NCBI GenBank assembly: GCA_964613015.1
Contig: CAZTFP010000025.1
Location: 1-18,001 of the forward strand
Direction: 5' to 3'
Source of the DNA: CAJBLF01 sp964613015
GTDB lineage: Bacteria > Patescibacteriota > Gracilibacteria > Absconditabacterales > Absconditicoccaceae
Length of the DNA: 18,001 nucleotides
Part shown: one piece after another, positions 8,136-16,280 of the stretch
Layout: each line of letters begins with the position of its first letter
Numbering within the stretch: the first letter of the stretch is position 1
Made by a program: the position numbers and the translations under genes
Notes under the pieces: model-generated
What the model saw: only the letters and a program-made list of their open reading frames with translations
Database searches by the model: none
What the model was told of the DNA's origin: nothing

Positions 8136-9671
8136 CTACCTTGATTCTATTATACTTTCTCCTGTCATCTCTTCTGGTTTTTCTATTCCCATGATATCTA
8201 GTACGGTAGGTGCTAAATCCTGTAATCATTTACCTTCCTTTAATTGTATATCCTTATCATTAGATACTATAATACAAGGAACCTTATTCATCGTATGACT
8301 TGTTTTCCATTCTGGAGTTTGATCTTCTGCATTACCATGATCAGCTGTTATTATCAGTGTATAATCATTTTCCAATCATGTTTTTACAATATTTCCTACA
8401 CACTCATCTACTGATTCTAATGCTTTTTTGATCGCTTCTACATTTCATGTATGTCCAACCATATCTCAGTTTACTAAATTTGTAATAATAAGATCATAAA
8501 TATTACTCTTTATTGCTTCTGTCAGTTTCTGGGTAAGTTCATATACGCTCATCTCTGGTTTAAGATCATACGTTTCTACTTTGGGAGATGGTATAAGCGT
8601 TCTATCTTCAAGGTCAGACGGAGTTTCATTTTGGCCATTAAAGAAAAATGTTACATGTGCATATTTTTCTGTTTCACTTATCCTGAGTTGTTGGTGTCAT
8701 TCCTTAGCTACTACTTCTCCTAAAAGATTGTCCAATGACTGCTCCTTGAATGCTACATCTGCTGGCATGCCCTCGTAGAACTGTGTCATAGCTACATAAT
8801 GAATATCTTTCTTTTTTCTCTCAAATCACTCAAATTTTTCTTCTATAATAGCTTTTGTAAGCTGTCTTGTTCTATCTGTTCTAAAATTAAAAAATATAGC
8901 ACTATCTTTGTCTTGCATACCCTCGTATCATTTCTTTATTCTTGGCGCTATGAATTCATCAGTCTCTTGCTGATCATAACATGCTTGCACCATATCATCT
9001 ACAGTATCGAATTCTACAGGTATATCAGTTTTTTCGTCTGGCGAAACTTTTGCATCGACTATCGCCTCGTAACCTCTTTGCGTTCTTTCTCGTCTATTGT
9101 CCCTATCCATGGTAAAAAATCTTCATGAAACAGTAGCTATCTCTCCTACACCTATTTCCTGAATTTTGGATTCCAAATCTTTGAGATTTTTGAGTCATTC
9201 CATACTCGGAGCATCTCTCCCATCAGTTATTGCATGAATATATACATCCTTGAAATCCTGCCTTTTACAAAGTTCTAATAATGCGTAAAGATGGTCTAGA
9301 TGTGCATGTACACCTTGTGTCTGAATCAATCCTATCAGATGTAACTTTGAGTTATTTTCTTTACAATTGTCTATCGCTCTCAAAAATTCCGGTATCGTAA
9401 AAAATTCGCCATCCTCGATAGATTTATTTATCTTTACAAATGATTGAAATAATATTCTTCATGATCCTATAGTCATATGTCAGACCTCAGAATTCCCCTG
9501 ATACCCTTGGGGCAATCATACGGACTCTCAACAAGTATCCAACAAGGTATTTGGATATTGTGCCATAAGATTATCAGTAATCTGTGTATTAGCTTCATAA
9601 ATAGCATTTTGTTCTTTTCCATCTCTTTGTCATCGTCAGTCACGAACGACCATAATCACTTTCTTGTTCAT
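8136..9671 (-). CDS. gpmI: 2,3-bisphosphoglycerate-independent phosphoglycerate mutase
   Basis: GpmI interconverts 3- and 2-phosphoglycerate in lower glycolysis using two Mn2+ ions and a phosphoserine. 511 aa from ATG 9669-9671 to TAG 8136-8138, the usual length. Seen: N-terminal metal Asp in VVRDGRGQRDG (D11). Catalytic Ser in GYQGNSEVGHMTIGSGRI (S61), where the glycines of EVGH and GSGR are UGA-coded. QGVHAHLDHLYALLELCK and HAITDGRDAP of the mutase domain. MDRDNRRERTQRGYEAI. FFNFRTDRTRQLTKAI. C-terminal phosphatase-domain ligands NGDMVGHTGN, TADHGNAE and SHTMNKVPCI. QTQGVHAH replaces the more usual SDGGVHSH, and RDGRGQ the more usual LDGWG. It has its own promoter and terminator. Presence of this enzyme indicates at least part of lower glycolysis. 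Confidence 0.97.
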
Positions 9672-9711
9672 ATTCTTTTTTTGGTTATTATTAAAAGGCA
9701 TATTTTTATAT

Positions 9712-9739
9712 ACTATAACAATATTGTTGACATTTTCAA
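9712..9739 (-). promoter_or_regulatory. Predicted promoter for gpmI
   Basis: On the minus strand, TTGAAA (plus 9734-9739), a 16-nt spacer, TATAGT (plus 9712-9717), ~40 nt upstream of the ATG at 9671. Confidence 0.5.
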
Positions 9740-9782
9740 GTTATTTATTTTTTTAATTGTTTTCCATAGAATATTTTGTAAC

Positions 9783-9822
9783 AAAAAAGCACCATGAAGA
9801 TTACTCTTGCCTTACATGATGC
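9783..9822 (-). terminator. Probable terminator after the HIT gene
   Basis: GCACCATG (9789-9796) pairs with CATGATGC (9815-9822) with one G-U pair. The loop is long (18 nt) and may hold a small inner AAGA/TCTT pairing. On the minus strand six T follow (A at 9783-9788). It starts ~10 nt past the stop at 9832. Confidence 0.6.
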
Positions 9823-9831
9823 CACTTTATA

Positions 9832-10260
9832 TTACATATTCTTCAATATTTCCTGTTTCACTTGATCCAAGACCTCCTGAGATGGAGAATCTTTGACGGG
9901 TGTAGTGGGTCATGGCCGTCATTCGTCGGTCCGTGTCATTCATGCAAATGTTTTTTCCTCTTTATATCTGGGTAATATATGTGTATGCACATGCTCATCT
10001 ACCATCATAAGTGTCAGATAATTTATCTTATCATAATCAAAAGCATTTTTGAGTGCTAATTCTACTTCTTTGATAATCGCAAAATATTCCTTGGCTTCAT
10101 ATTCGTTTACATCTGAGACTTCAGCTAGATCGCGCTTGGCTATCAGCACACAGTTTCAGAGTGTCGAATTTTTGTTCCTTATAAGTAATTTCCGATTATT
10201 ATATTCTTTGATGAGATTGTTCTTTTCATCAAATGTATCTCGGATGTTTGATTTTTCCAT
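9832..10260 (-). CDS. HIT-domain nucleotide hydrolase/transferase
   Basis: 142 aa, ATG 10258-10260 to TAA 9832-9834. HIT proteins hydrolyse or transfer nucleoside monophosphates (AMP-lysine, Ap4A and similar) via a histidine triad. The triad is clear: DEHVHTHILPRYKEE with H90, H92 and H94, the middle one being the expected nucleophile. Upstream, the LLIRNKNSTLGNCVLIAKRD beta strands and a helix at ~53-75 fit the domain. The C-terminal ~35 residues (GMTRTDEGRPGPTTPVKD...) use three TGA=Gly codons and are probably a flexible tail. The gene follows the kinase gene by 11 nt with no terminator, so they form an operon. The substrate cannot be assigned from sequence. Confidence 0.88.
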
Positions 10261-10271
10261 GGGGATTTTGG

Positions 10272-11123
10272 TTATTCAGACAAATGTTTTTTAATAACAG
10301 ACACGATATTGTCTCTAAAATCTCCTTCAGTAAGGAAATTGTTTCCTGCTAATTCATCTTTTTCTAAACTACGAACAATAATGTGATCGAATAATTTTTC
10401 ATTTTCTCCTTTTTTCGTATTGTTTCTAATCATCTTGAAATATTCTTCAGTAGCTTCTTTTGCAAATTTATCTTCTCCTACCAATCATAGGAAATAATTT
10501 TCTATTTTCTTTGTAGCTTCAGCGTCATCACTTGCTGAGGTGAAAATCTCTTCGTAGATTTCATATCCCTTAGGATCGATCATCTTCGACAACATCTCGC
10601 CATCCTCTCATGAAAGTTTGCTTGCAATATAGAGTTGAACATCACCTTCGATAACCCTTTTGTTCACTTGTGATTCTTCTTCTGTCCCTCTTCCATTCAT
10701 CCTTACTTTTCTATATTCTGTATCAGCAGCTATAAGCACAACTACTAATCTGTCTTTGAGGTGAGCTTTCATGACTGCTAAATGATGAATACTTGGTTCT
10801 GCAACCAAAATATCAGCTTCCTGATTTAATTCATCAACGTGATATGCATATTTCGCTCAATTATTGGTCAATGTATATTCACCTACATACTTGTCTTTGT
10901 TGGTTGTAAAGTCCTCTTCTGGTATCCCAGATCTCTTGAGTCTGTCATCAGCTCATCTATTTGGTCTTGATGTATCTTTTTTGACAACACCAACCGTTAG
11001 ATCATTTTCCAATCAAAGTGATTCCTTAATGTTCTTGAGATTGTCTGGATGCTCTGCTATATTCATAGCGACTGTCTTTCATAGTCCAGGAGCTCACATA
11101 AATCCGTAAATTTTGTTCTTCAT
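10272..11123 (-). CDS. Guanylate-kinase-like P-loop kinase, 283 aa
   Basis: ATG 11121-11123 to TAA 10272-10274. The Walker A motif GAPGLGKT (residues 10-17) has two of its glycines (G10 and G15) coded by UGA. TSRPNRGADDR and YAYHVDEL resemble the GMP-binding region of guanylate kinase (TTRxxR...Y.F). MNGRGTEEESQVNKRV matches the lid/adenine-side stretch R-x-x-GRGT-x-x-E-x-x-x-x-R, and LIAADTEYRK precedes it. Guanylate kinase turns GMP into GDP. This protein is ~80 residues longer than usual, with a helical C-terminal extension (from about residue 200) rich in Lys and Glu that I do not recognise. It is first gene of an operon with the HIT protein. An inverted repeat overlaps its predicted promoter. 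A different nucleoside or sugar-phosphate kinase of the same superfamily is possible. Confidence 0.78.
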
Positions 11124-11131
11124 ATTTTTGC

Positions 11132-11163
11132 TTAACATATAAAAACACGGTTTTGTATGTTAA
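11132..11163. promoter_or_regulatory. Inverted repeat (possible operator or leader hairpin) upstream of the kinase-HIT operon
   Basis: TTAACATA (11132-11139) and TATGTTAA (11156-11163) are perfect inverted arms. Pairing continues inward (T-G, then AAAAC with GTTTT and one bulged A) around the loop ACG, giving ~13 pairs. One arm overlaps the predicted -10 box (11157-11162), and the other ends ~8 nt before the start codon. It has no T-run, so it is not a terminator. Confidence 0.5.
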
Positions 11164-11184
11164 TTATTTTTGTAACAAAGTCAA
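11157..11184 (-). promoter_or_regulatory. Predicted promoter for the kinase-HIT operon
   Basis: On the minus strand, TTGACT (plus 11179-11184), a 16-nt spacer, TAACAT (plus 11157-11162). The -35 box is good. The -10 box is weak and lies inside the inverted repeat. Confidence 0.4.
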
Positions 11185-11220
11185 TAAAAAATCTGTCTAC
11201 ATTGGGCCATTTTTTGTGTC

Positions 11221-11248
11221 TTGATTTTTTTGTGTCCTATCATATATA
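11221..11248 (+). promoter_or_regulatory. Predicted promoter for pilD and the following gene
   Basis: TTGATT (11221-11226), a 16-nt spacer, TATATA (11243-11248), ~25 nt upstream of the ATG at 11273. Confidence 0.45.
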
Positions 11249-11272
11249 TACACCATTTATACTACGAAAAAA

Positions 11273-12148
11273 ATGTGAATACTTATACTTCTTTTATGAC
11301 TCATCTTCTGATCTCTCGGCTCCGTCGTGATGACAAGATTTGCTGATGGTGTAACTCGAACCAAGCTTCGTGGATTTTTTTTTGGCCGTTCACAATGTCC
11401 TGACTGCAAACATATATTGAAAGCTAAGAATTTGTTTCCCGTAGTAAGCTATCTCTTCCAATGAGGGAAGTGTGAATATTGTAAGAAAGAAATCAGTCGA
11501 ATATATCCTGTCTTAGAATTGTTGTGCGCGTGAATTTTTTTCATCACCTATTTCTTACTCAAAGATTTCTGAATTGAAACATTGGTTTTCTGACTCTTAA
11601 TGAATCGATGCCTCATGCTCCTTTTGATTTACGATCTCCAGACATATGAATTACATATGGTCATACGAGTACTTTTGATGACTTTGGGAATTGTGGCGAA
11701 TATTAATATATCCGGAGGGAGTGATGGAAATTTTTTGATGAGTACCATTATGTTTGGAGTTACATTTTTGTTGATCTATGTATTTGCAAAACGATATGTA
11801 AAGATGAGGTTTTGAAAACATGAAGAATGATTCGGCCAGGGAGATGTTTTTTTAGCGGTAAGTATATGACTATTGTTTCCTATCATTCTCTCACTCCATC
11901 ATCTCTCGTTCTCTTTCATGATATTGGTAAATGTCTTGATTTTGTTTGTCCTCATGAGTAGTATCATCGGGTTACTTCGAGCATGATTACACTTCCTGAT
12001 TTGAAAATTGAAAAATAATTCTGAATTATGAATTCTAGATTCCACATTACCTATCATTCCTTTTTTTCCAGCAATGATTATTGCTTTTCGACTCTTAGCT
12101 TGGAAACTTAGCTTCTTTATATTCCTTCTTTTCCCCTTAGCATGATAG
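11273..12148 (+). CDS. pilD: Type IV prepilin peptidase (A24A aspartic protease)
   Basis: The membrane enzyme cleaves, and often N-methylates, type IV prepilins and pseudopilins. 291 aa, ATG 11273-11275 (the second codon is TGA=Gly) to TAG 12146-12148, with many TGA codons. Seen: N-terminal hydrophobic helix. A cytoplasmic zinc domain with the classic spacing C42-x2-C45-x21-C67-x2-C70 (CPDC ... CEYC). Two catalytic aspartates, one in LLLIYDLQTYELH (D121) and one in the family motif FGQGDV (D191). Several further TM helices to the end. Both the methylation-type zinc domain and the peptidase half are present, so it is the full-length bifunctional form. The 3' end overlaps the next gene by 7 nt. 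It agrees with the PilO-like gene in the same window in pointing to pilus or secretion machinery. Confidence 0.94.
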
Positions 12149-13104
12149 CAAAAAAACCTAAATTGGATAGAAGCACACCTATCCAGTCTACAGAAAAAAA
12201 TCTGTATTCACGAAAGATTTGGACGTTTGGTATATTGAGTTTGATTCCGTATGCACTCCTATTCTCTACACTGTTTGTAAATTTTTTGGTACTTACGTCG
12301 ATGATATATATGCTTCTTTTTTTTCTATTTTTTCATTTTTTCTATCTAGAAATCCGCAACTTACCTATCAAATATTTGCTTATCGTAATGATAATAATAA
12401 GTGTATTGGAGGGATTATTTGTTGGATATAGTAATATATTTCTTCTCCTTTCGATATGATGTATCAATGCATGAATCGTTATGCTTGCACGGTATCTTCA
12501 AGGAGAATCTCATGATAAAATCAAATTTAGTTCTTTAAATTATTTCAATGTCGGCGGATATATTTTCACCGTATTTATTACCCTAGGCTACAGTTTTTTC
12601 GTCTTGGGATATTATGCAAAATTTCCGTTTACCTGTCAAAATCTTTCAGACGCTTCCAATCGTGTGATCAATATATTTACCCATCCCGTAGTGGCTGGTG
12701 TAGCAAAAGTAAAAACCGATACAAGTGCTTTTTTTAGCACCAAAGTACAAGACATTGCAACTATCGGACAAGATATTTCTCTGCAGACACAACAGTCTAG
12801 TTATTCTCTACTCGTCCAAAAATTTAATATATTTAAAAAGAATCTTATCGATCAGACACTCAAAGATAATACTACCGTCAATATGGGTATCTGTGACTAT
12901 CTTCTCGGACAAATGAATCAAATTTACGCAAATCCAACATTTAAAGCGTCAGTGATTTTACTTATGTTTTTGCTTCTCTATAGTTTTGTGAGGATTGTGT
13001 TTTGGGTGATGACAGGTATCGCCTTTTTGATTTTCAAGATACTCTTTGGTCTAAAAATCTATCGTGTTACTATGGTATTGAAAGAGGTAGAAGACTTAGA
13101 ATAA
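12142..13104 (+). CDS. Polytopic membrane protein of unknown function, co-transcribed with pilD
   Basis: 320 aa, ATG 12142-12144 to TAA 13102-13104. Two fragments join through TGA=Gly at 12457-12459. The first 25 residues are basic and cytoplasmic. Hydrophobic helices lie at about 27-48, 50-70, 76-93, 97-116, 138-158 and 268-305. Between the last two is a polar, Thr/Gln-rich region (~160-265, with DTSAFFSTKVQDIATIGQDISLQTQQSS) that is probably extracytoplasmic and helical. The end is a charged cytoplasmic tail (VLKEVEDLE). No family motif recognised. The 7-nt overlap with pilD implies translational coupling and a possible role beside the prepilin peptidase, but this is only from position. Confidence 0.85.
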
Positions 13105-13106
13105 TA

Positions 13107-13135
13107 TGGTAACCTTTACCACCTAGATATTTTTG
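13107..13135 (+). terminator. Weak terminator-like hairpin
   Basis: TGGTAA (13107-13112) pairs with TTACCA (13116-13121) around CCT. A short T-run follows only after ~9 nt (13130-13134). It sits 3 nt past the stop at 13104. It may be a poor terminator or chance. Confidence 0.3.
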
Positions 13136-13140
13136 TTTAG

Positions 13141-13168
13141 TTGACTTTATTGTAAAAATAAATATCAT
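13141..13168 (+). promoter_or_regulatory. Predicted promoter for the small two-TM gene
   Basis: TTGACT (13141-13146), a 16-nt spacer, TATCAT (13163-13168), ~20 nt upstream of the ATG at 13189. Confidence 0.5.
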
Positions 13169-13188
13169 ATCAAAAATAAAAAAAATAT

Positions 13189-13458
13189 ATGTATAGAAGA
13201 ACTAAAAATATACGAAGGAGAATAAAAGTCTTAAGGTTTTTTGAACTTATTATTTTACCCTTTGCTACAAGCATAAACATCATGTTTTTGATGCTTATTA
13301 TAGCGATTAGTGTGTTCGGAGTAAGATTTTCTTCTGGATACCACATGTTGGTTATTGTCGGTCTCATAGTTGCTCTTATTGGTGGTTTGGTATTTGAAAT
13401 ATCCCGGGAGCTTATTAAAAAAATATTGAAAAAATGATGCTGACTTATGTATATGTAG
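13189..13458 (+). CDS. Small basic membrane protein with two TM helices
   Basis: Start ATG 13189-13191. The N-terminus is very basic (MYRRTKNIRRRIKVLR), followed by TM helices at ~18-42 and ~50-70 and a Lys-rich end (ELIKKILKK). Under code 25 the frame passes TGA at 13435 and 13441 as Gly and stops at TAG 13456-13458, giving 89 aa. Under the standard code it would stop at 13435 with 82 aa. The longer form ends inside the terminator: the TAG is the first part of the 3' arm. No other TGA occurs in the gene, although six glycines do. Own promoter and terminator. Family unknown. Confidence 0.7.
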
Positions 13459-13472
13459 GTCAGTTTTTTTTT
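13440..13472 (+). terminator. Rho-independent terminator after the small two-TM gene
   Basis: CTGACTTA (13440-13447) pairs with TAGGTCAG (13456-13463) with one G-U pair, the loop is TGTATATG, and nine T follow (13464-13472). Under code 25 the hairpin overlaps the last codons of the gene. Confidence 0.82.
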
Positions 13473-13553
13473 ATTATCCTTCAAAAATATTTTCTATTTT
13501 TTGATTGAATAATATATAGTTATCAACACGAATAAATAATTCGGTTGATAAAC
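13471..13553. repeat. Dispersed hairpin repeat, copy 1
   Basis: About 83 bp match 17641-17723 with one indel. The conserved core is ATTGAA-N-AATATATAG followed by a hairpin: TTATCAAC (13520-13527), bulged A, CGAAT (13529-13533), loop AAATA, ATTCG (13539-13543), GTTGATAA (13544-13551). This copy lies between a terminator and the S51 peptidase gene. The rest of the gap, to 13694, shows only a short TTCCA/TGGAA palindrome near 13575-13585 and no clear promoter. Confidence 0.7.
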
Positions 13554-13694
13554 TAATTTGAGATCCAATAAAAATTTCCAATGGAATGAGGTTTTTATAA
13601 GATATCAACTATGTGTTTTTGCTGTAAGAAATATGAATTGCAAATACTTTCTACTCCTGTATATTTACTACACTATTTATTTGTTTGTTGGTGA

Positions 13695-14264
13695 ATGACA
13701 CATTTTTTTCTTCATGGATGAAAAGCTACTATAGATTCTGAGAGGAATAAAAGTTTTTTTCAGGCACTCTGTAAACATAGCAAGCATATACTTGTATTCC
13801 CCTTTGGTTTGGATAGAGAAGAAGAATGATATATTGTATATAGAAATTGTTTTATTGAAAATAATGGAGATAAAAAATTTTCTGTTGTATGTGCTCATCG
13901 TGATACACCATCACTTATCGAACAAATAAAAAATAGTGACATCTTATTTTTCTCTGGCTGAAAACCGTATAAACATTTTGACGTCATAAATAAGATAGAA
14001 AATCTTAAAGAAATCATCAAAGACAAAATTATTGCGGGAACGTCATGATGAGCGATTATGCGAGCTCAAGCATATTATAGTGCAAACGCTGAAAACTGTA
14101 GAGAAGGCAATAGTTCTATTCCCATCAAACTTATAGCACATCGATGATCTCAAAAATATCCGTGAAGATCTTGGAAAGAGAGAGAAAAATTATTGGATAC
14201 ATTCTGAGAGAAATTACCTATCTATACAATCCCTGAACAAGAATATATTGAATTTACTTTGTAA
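13695..14264 (+). CDS. Peptidase S51 (dipeptidase E-like) family protein
   Basis: 189 aa, ATG 13695-13697 to TAA 14262-14264, with many TGA=Gly codons. S51 enzymes are cytosolic serine peptidases with a class I glutaminase-like fold that release N-terminal Asp dipeptides or act on related substrates. Seen: MTHFFLHGGKATIDSERNKSFF, the usual N-terminal glycine strand. DILFFSGGKPYKHF (~82-95). The nucleophile elbow IIAGTSGGAIMRAQ (112-125) with Ser117 and both following glycines coded by UGA. A candidate His in LIAHRGSQ (~H149). The protein is short (PepE is ~230 aa), so the C-terminal part is reduced. GGTGA before the ATG is the only faint ribosome-site-like sequence. The stop is 11 nt before the U32 gene, so the two form an operon. 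The substrate is unknown. Confidence 0.82.
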
Positions 14265-14275
14265 TAATTGAAATT

Positions 14276-15553
14276 ATGCATAAACCAACCATCGTAGCCC
14301 CAGGCTGATCATATGAAAAATCCATGGTAGCAAGTCATTACTGAGCTGAAGAAGTATATGTCGGAGTTCCCTTTACATCATTGAGGATGAGACAGAATAA
14401 AATCTATAATTTTGATGATCTCAAAAAAACCGTAGATGATTTACACAAAAACGGAAGCAAAGCATTGCTCACAATGAACATCTTTCCAAGAAATATGGAT
14501 ATCAAAATATTTGAAGAAACAGTTGCACAGATTGCTGATGTCGGGGCTGATGCTATCATTTTTTCTGATCCAGGCACTTTCCATATCATCAGAAAATATA
14601 TGCCGAATATACCCTTACATTTGAGTACGCAATCCTCTACTATGAATTATGCGGCGGTACAATTTTGGAAAGATATGGGCATCAAAAGAATCGTATTCGC
14701 GAGAGAATTGAACATTGAAGAAATCAAAGAAATCAGAGAAAAAGTTCCCGGAATGGAGATAGAAGTCTTTGTGCATGGTGCGATGTGTATGAGTTATTCC
14801 GGTCGTTGCCTCTTGGGTGATTATATGTCTTGAAGACCAGGTAATAAATGAGAGTGTTCACATGCCTGTAGATTTAAATATAAGGTACGACTTGAAGAAG
14901 AACGCAGACCAGGAAAATTATTTCAATTGGAATGAGATGGAGATGGTAGTCATATTTTATCATCAAAAGATCTCTGTACGATAGAGAGAATGAAAGAAAT
15001 CATTCCTTATGTCGATGCCATCAAGATTGAATGAAGAAGTAAATCAGAATTTTATGTGTGAGCAGTAGTGAAAGCGTATAAACATGTCCGCGACGCCATT
15101 GTCGCTGGTAAAAAAATAGATGAAAAGGTAGCGAATTTGGTGAACGTTATTCCACATAGAGAATATCGAGAAGGTTTTTTGTTTAATAAATTAGCTAACT
15201 TTCCAGAATGAGAGACAAAAAACCCCCTTGATAAAGGGTGAAACGAAGATGAATTTATTGGCTCAACAACATTAGAATCAGCTTGACCATTATTCAACCG
15301 TAACTACTTCGGAATGTTGTCTGACCAATATATTGAAAAAAATGGTAAAAAATATTTTCATATCGAGCCAAAGGAAGTCATCAATCCAGGGATGAAAATC
15401 AAATATTTGAGTCCTACAGAGATGGGTGAATTGGAAGTCTTGGACATCCTGGACGCCAAAGGGAATCAGATGGAAAAAGCCCATTGCAATACTCATGACG
15501 TCTATATTCTGACTGATAAAAAATTGGAAGGTTGGGAAATTTTATATGAATAA
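14276..15553 (+). CDS. trhP: Peptidase U32 family protein, TrhP (YegQ)-like tRNA hydroxylation factor
   Basis: 425 aa, ATG 14276-14278 to TAA 15551-15553, about ten TGA=Gly codons. U32 TrhP proteins help form 5-hydroxyuridine at wobble U34 of tRNAs, with an Fe-S cluster on four cysteines and prephenate as oxygen-linked cofactor. The signature EVFVHGAMCMSYSGRCLLGD is followed by a second Cys pair, giving C171, C178, C194 and C198. DAIKIEGRSKSEFYVGAVV also matches the family, with both glycines UGA-coded. N-terminal TIVAPGGSYEKSMVASHYGAEEVYVG is the TIM-barrel start. C-terminal beta-barrel segment ends WEILYE. A stretch of ~20 extra residues (ETKNPLDKGGNEDEF..., from ~15210) contains a DNA palindrome. 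It follows the S51 gene by 11 nt. Confidence 0.88.
15225..15238. repeat. C-rich palindrome inside the U32 gene
   Basis: CCCTT-GATA-AAGGG (15225-15238) is translated as NPLDKGG. Peptides of the PLDKGG type are what such CCCCTTGATAAAGGGG-type palindromic repeats usually encode when they land in genes. The surrounding residues look like an insertion relative to the expected U32 spacing. The element is preceded by GAGACAAAAAA, as is seen beside the palindrome at 2351-2369. Confidence 0.4.
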
Positions 15554-15561
15554 AATTTAAT

Positions 15562-16261
15562 ATGTGAACCACTATCCAACTTCAGTATCATAAAGAAACT
15601 GATGCAAATAATCGATGGGAAGCCTGTAACTGGCATTCTTATTCAGATGCACGAAAAAAATCTATGAATAATGAATTATATGATACTATTCTTTGAAAAG
15701 AAAGAAAAGATGTTTTGGATATTATTTTACATCATCTTGATAAAGAGTTTTGATCTACAGATATGGCATGATATGAATAGCATATTATTAAAGCATTAGA
15801 AAAAGATAAAGAAGAATATATAAAAAAAAATAGAACAACTAACTAAGCACCAACTTCCTTATGATAAAATAACTTGTTATTTAATAACATTACCTCGTTG
15901 TCCCTATAATTGGGAGAAATGACAAATACGAATATATTATAAATCAGATAATCCTGTATGAATTTTACTCCATGAAATACTACATTTTCAGTTTCATTGG
16001 CGATATAGGAACTATCCCAAAGTACAATTATTGTCTAAAGAACAATTTGGTAATCTCAAGGAATCACTTACCTTTCTTTTAAATCATGAATTTAAAAATT
16101 TTATTGAGTATCCAGATGTTTGATATAAACAACATGAATGATTTAGAAAACAACTGGAAGATTATCGAGTATCGCAACCAGAAAATCAAAGAGATTTTGA
16201 AAAATTAGTCGAGTATGGATGTAATATACTTTTGGAGAGAAATAATGAACATATATTATAA
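15562..16261 (+). pseudogene. Broken HExxH (putative zinc peptidase-like) gene
   Basis: The frame starts at ATG 15562 (TGA=Gly second), 8 nt after the U32 gene. It encodes MGTTIQLQYHKETDANNRWEA... and meets TAG at 15778-15780 after DMAGYE. The same frame continues sensibly (HIIKALEKDKEEYIKK) to a run of nine A (15822-15830). From there the sensible sequence moves to another frame: KKIEQLTKHQLPYDKITCYLITLPRCPYNW... down to TAA 16259-16261. That second part has no start codon of its own and is preceded by TAA at 15821. It carries GILLHEILHFQFHWRY, an HExxH-type zinc-binding motif. A CAG to TAG change and one extra A would explain both lesions. Intact length would be ~230 aa. Sequencing error at the A-run cannot be excluded, but it would not explain the TAG. 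Confidence 0.75.
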
Positions 16262-16280
16262 ATTTTCTGATGTTATTTTT

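Noticed and set aside
8026..8229. 67-codon minus-strand frame between gpmI and valS
   Set aside because: It overlaps the last codons of gpmI in another frame and runs through the gpmI terminator.
9477..9797. 106-codon plus-strand frame
   Set aside because: It is antisense to the gpmI 5' end and its promoter. It contains no motif.
13677..13898. 73-codon minus-strand frame
   Set aside because: It is antisense to the S51 peptidase gene, which has clear family motifs under code 25.
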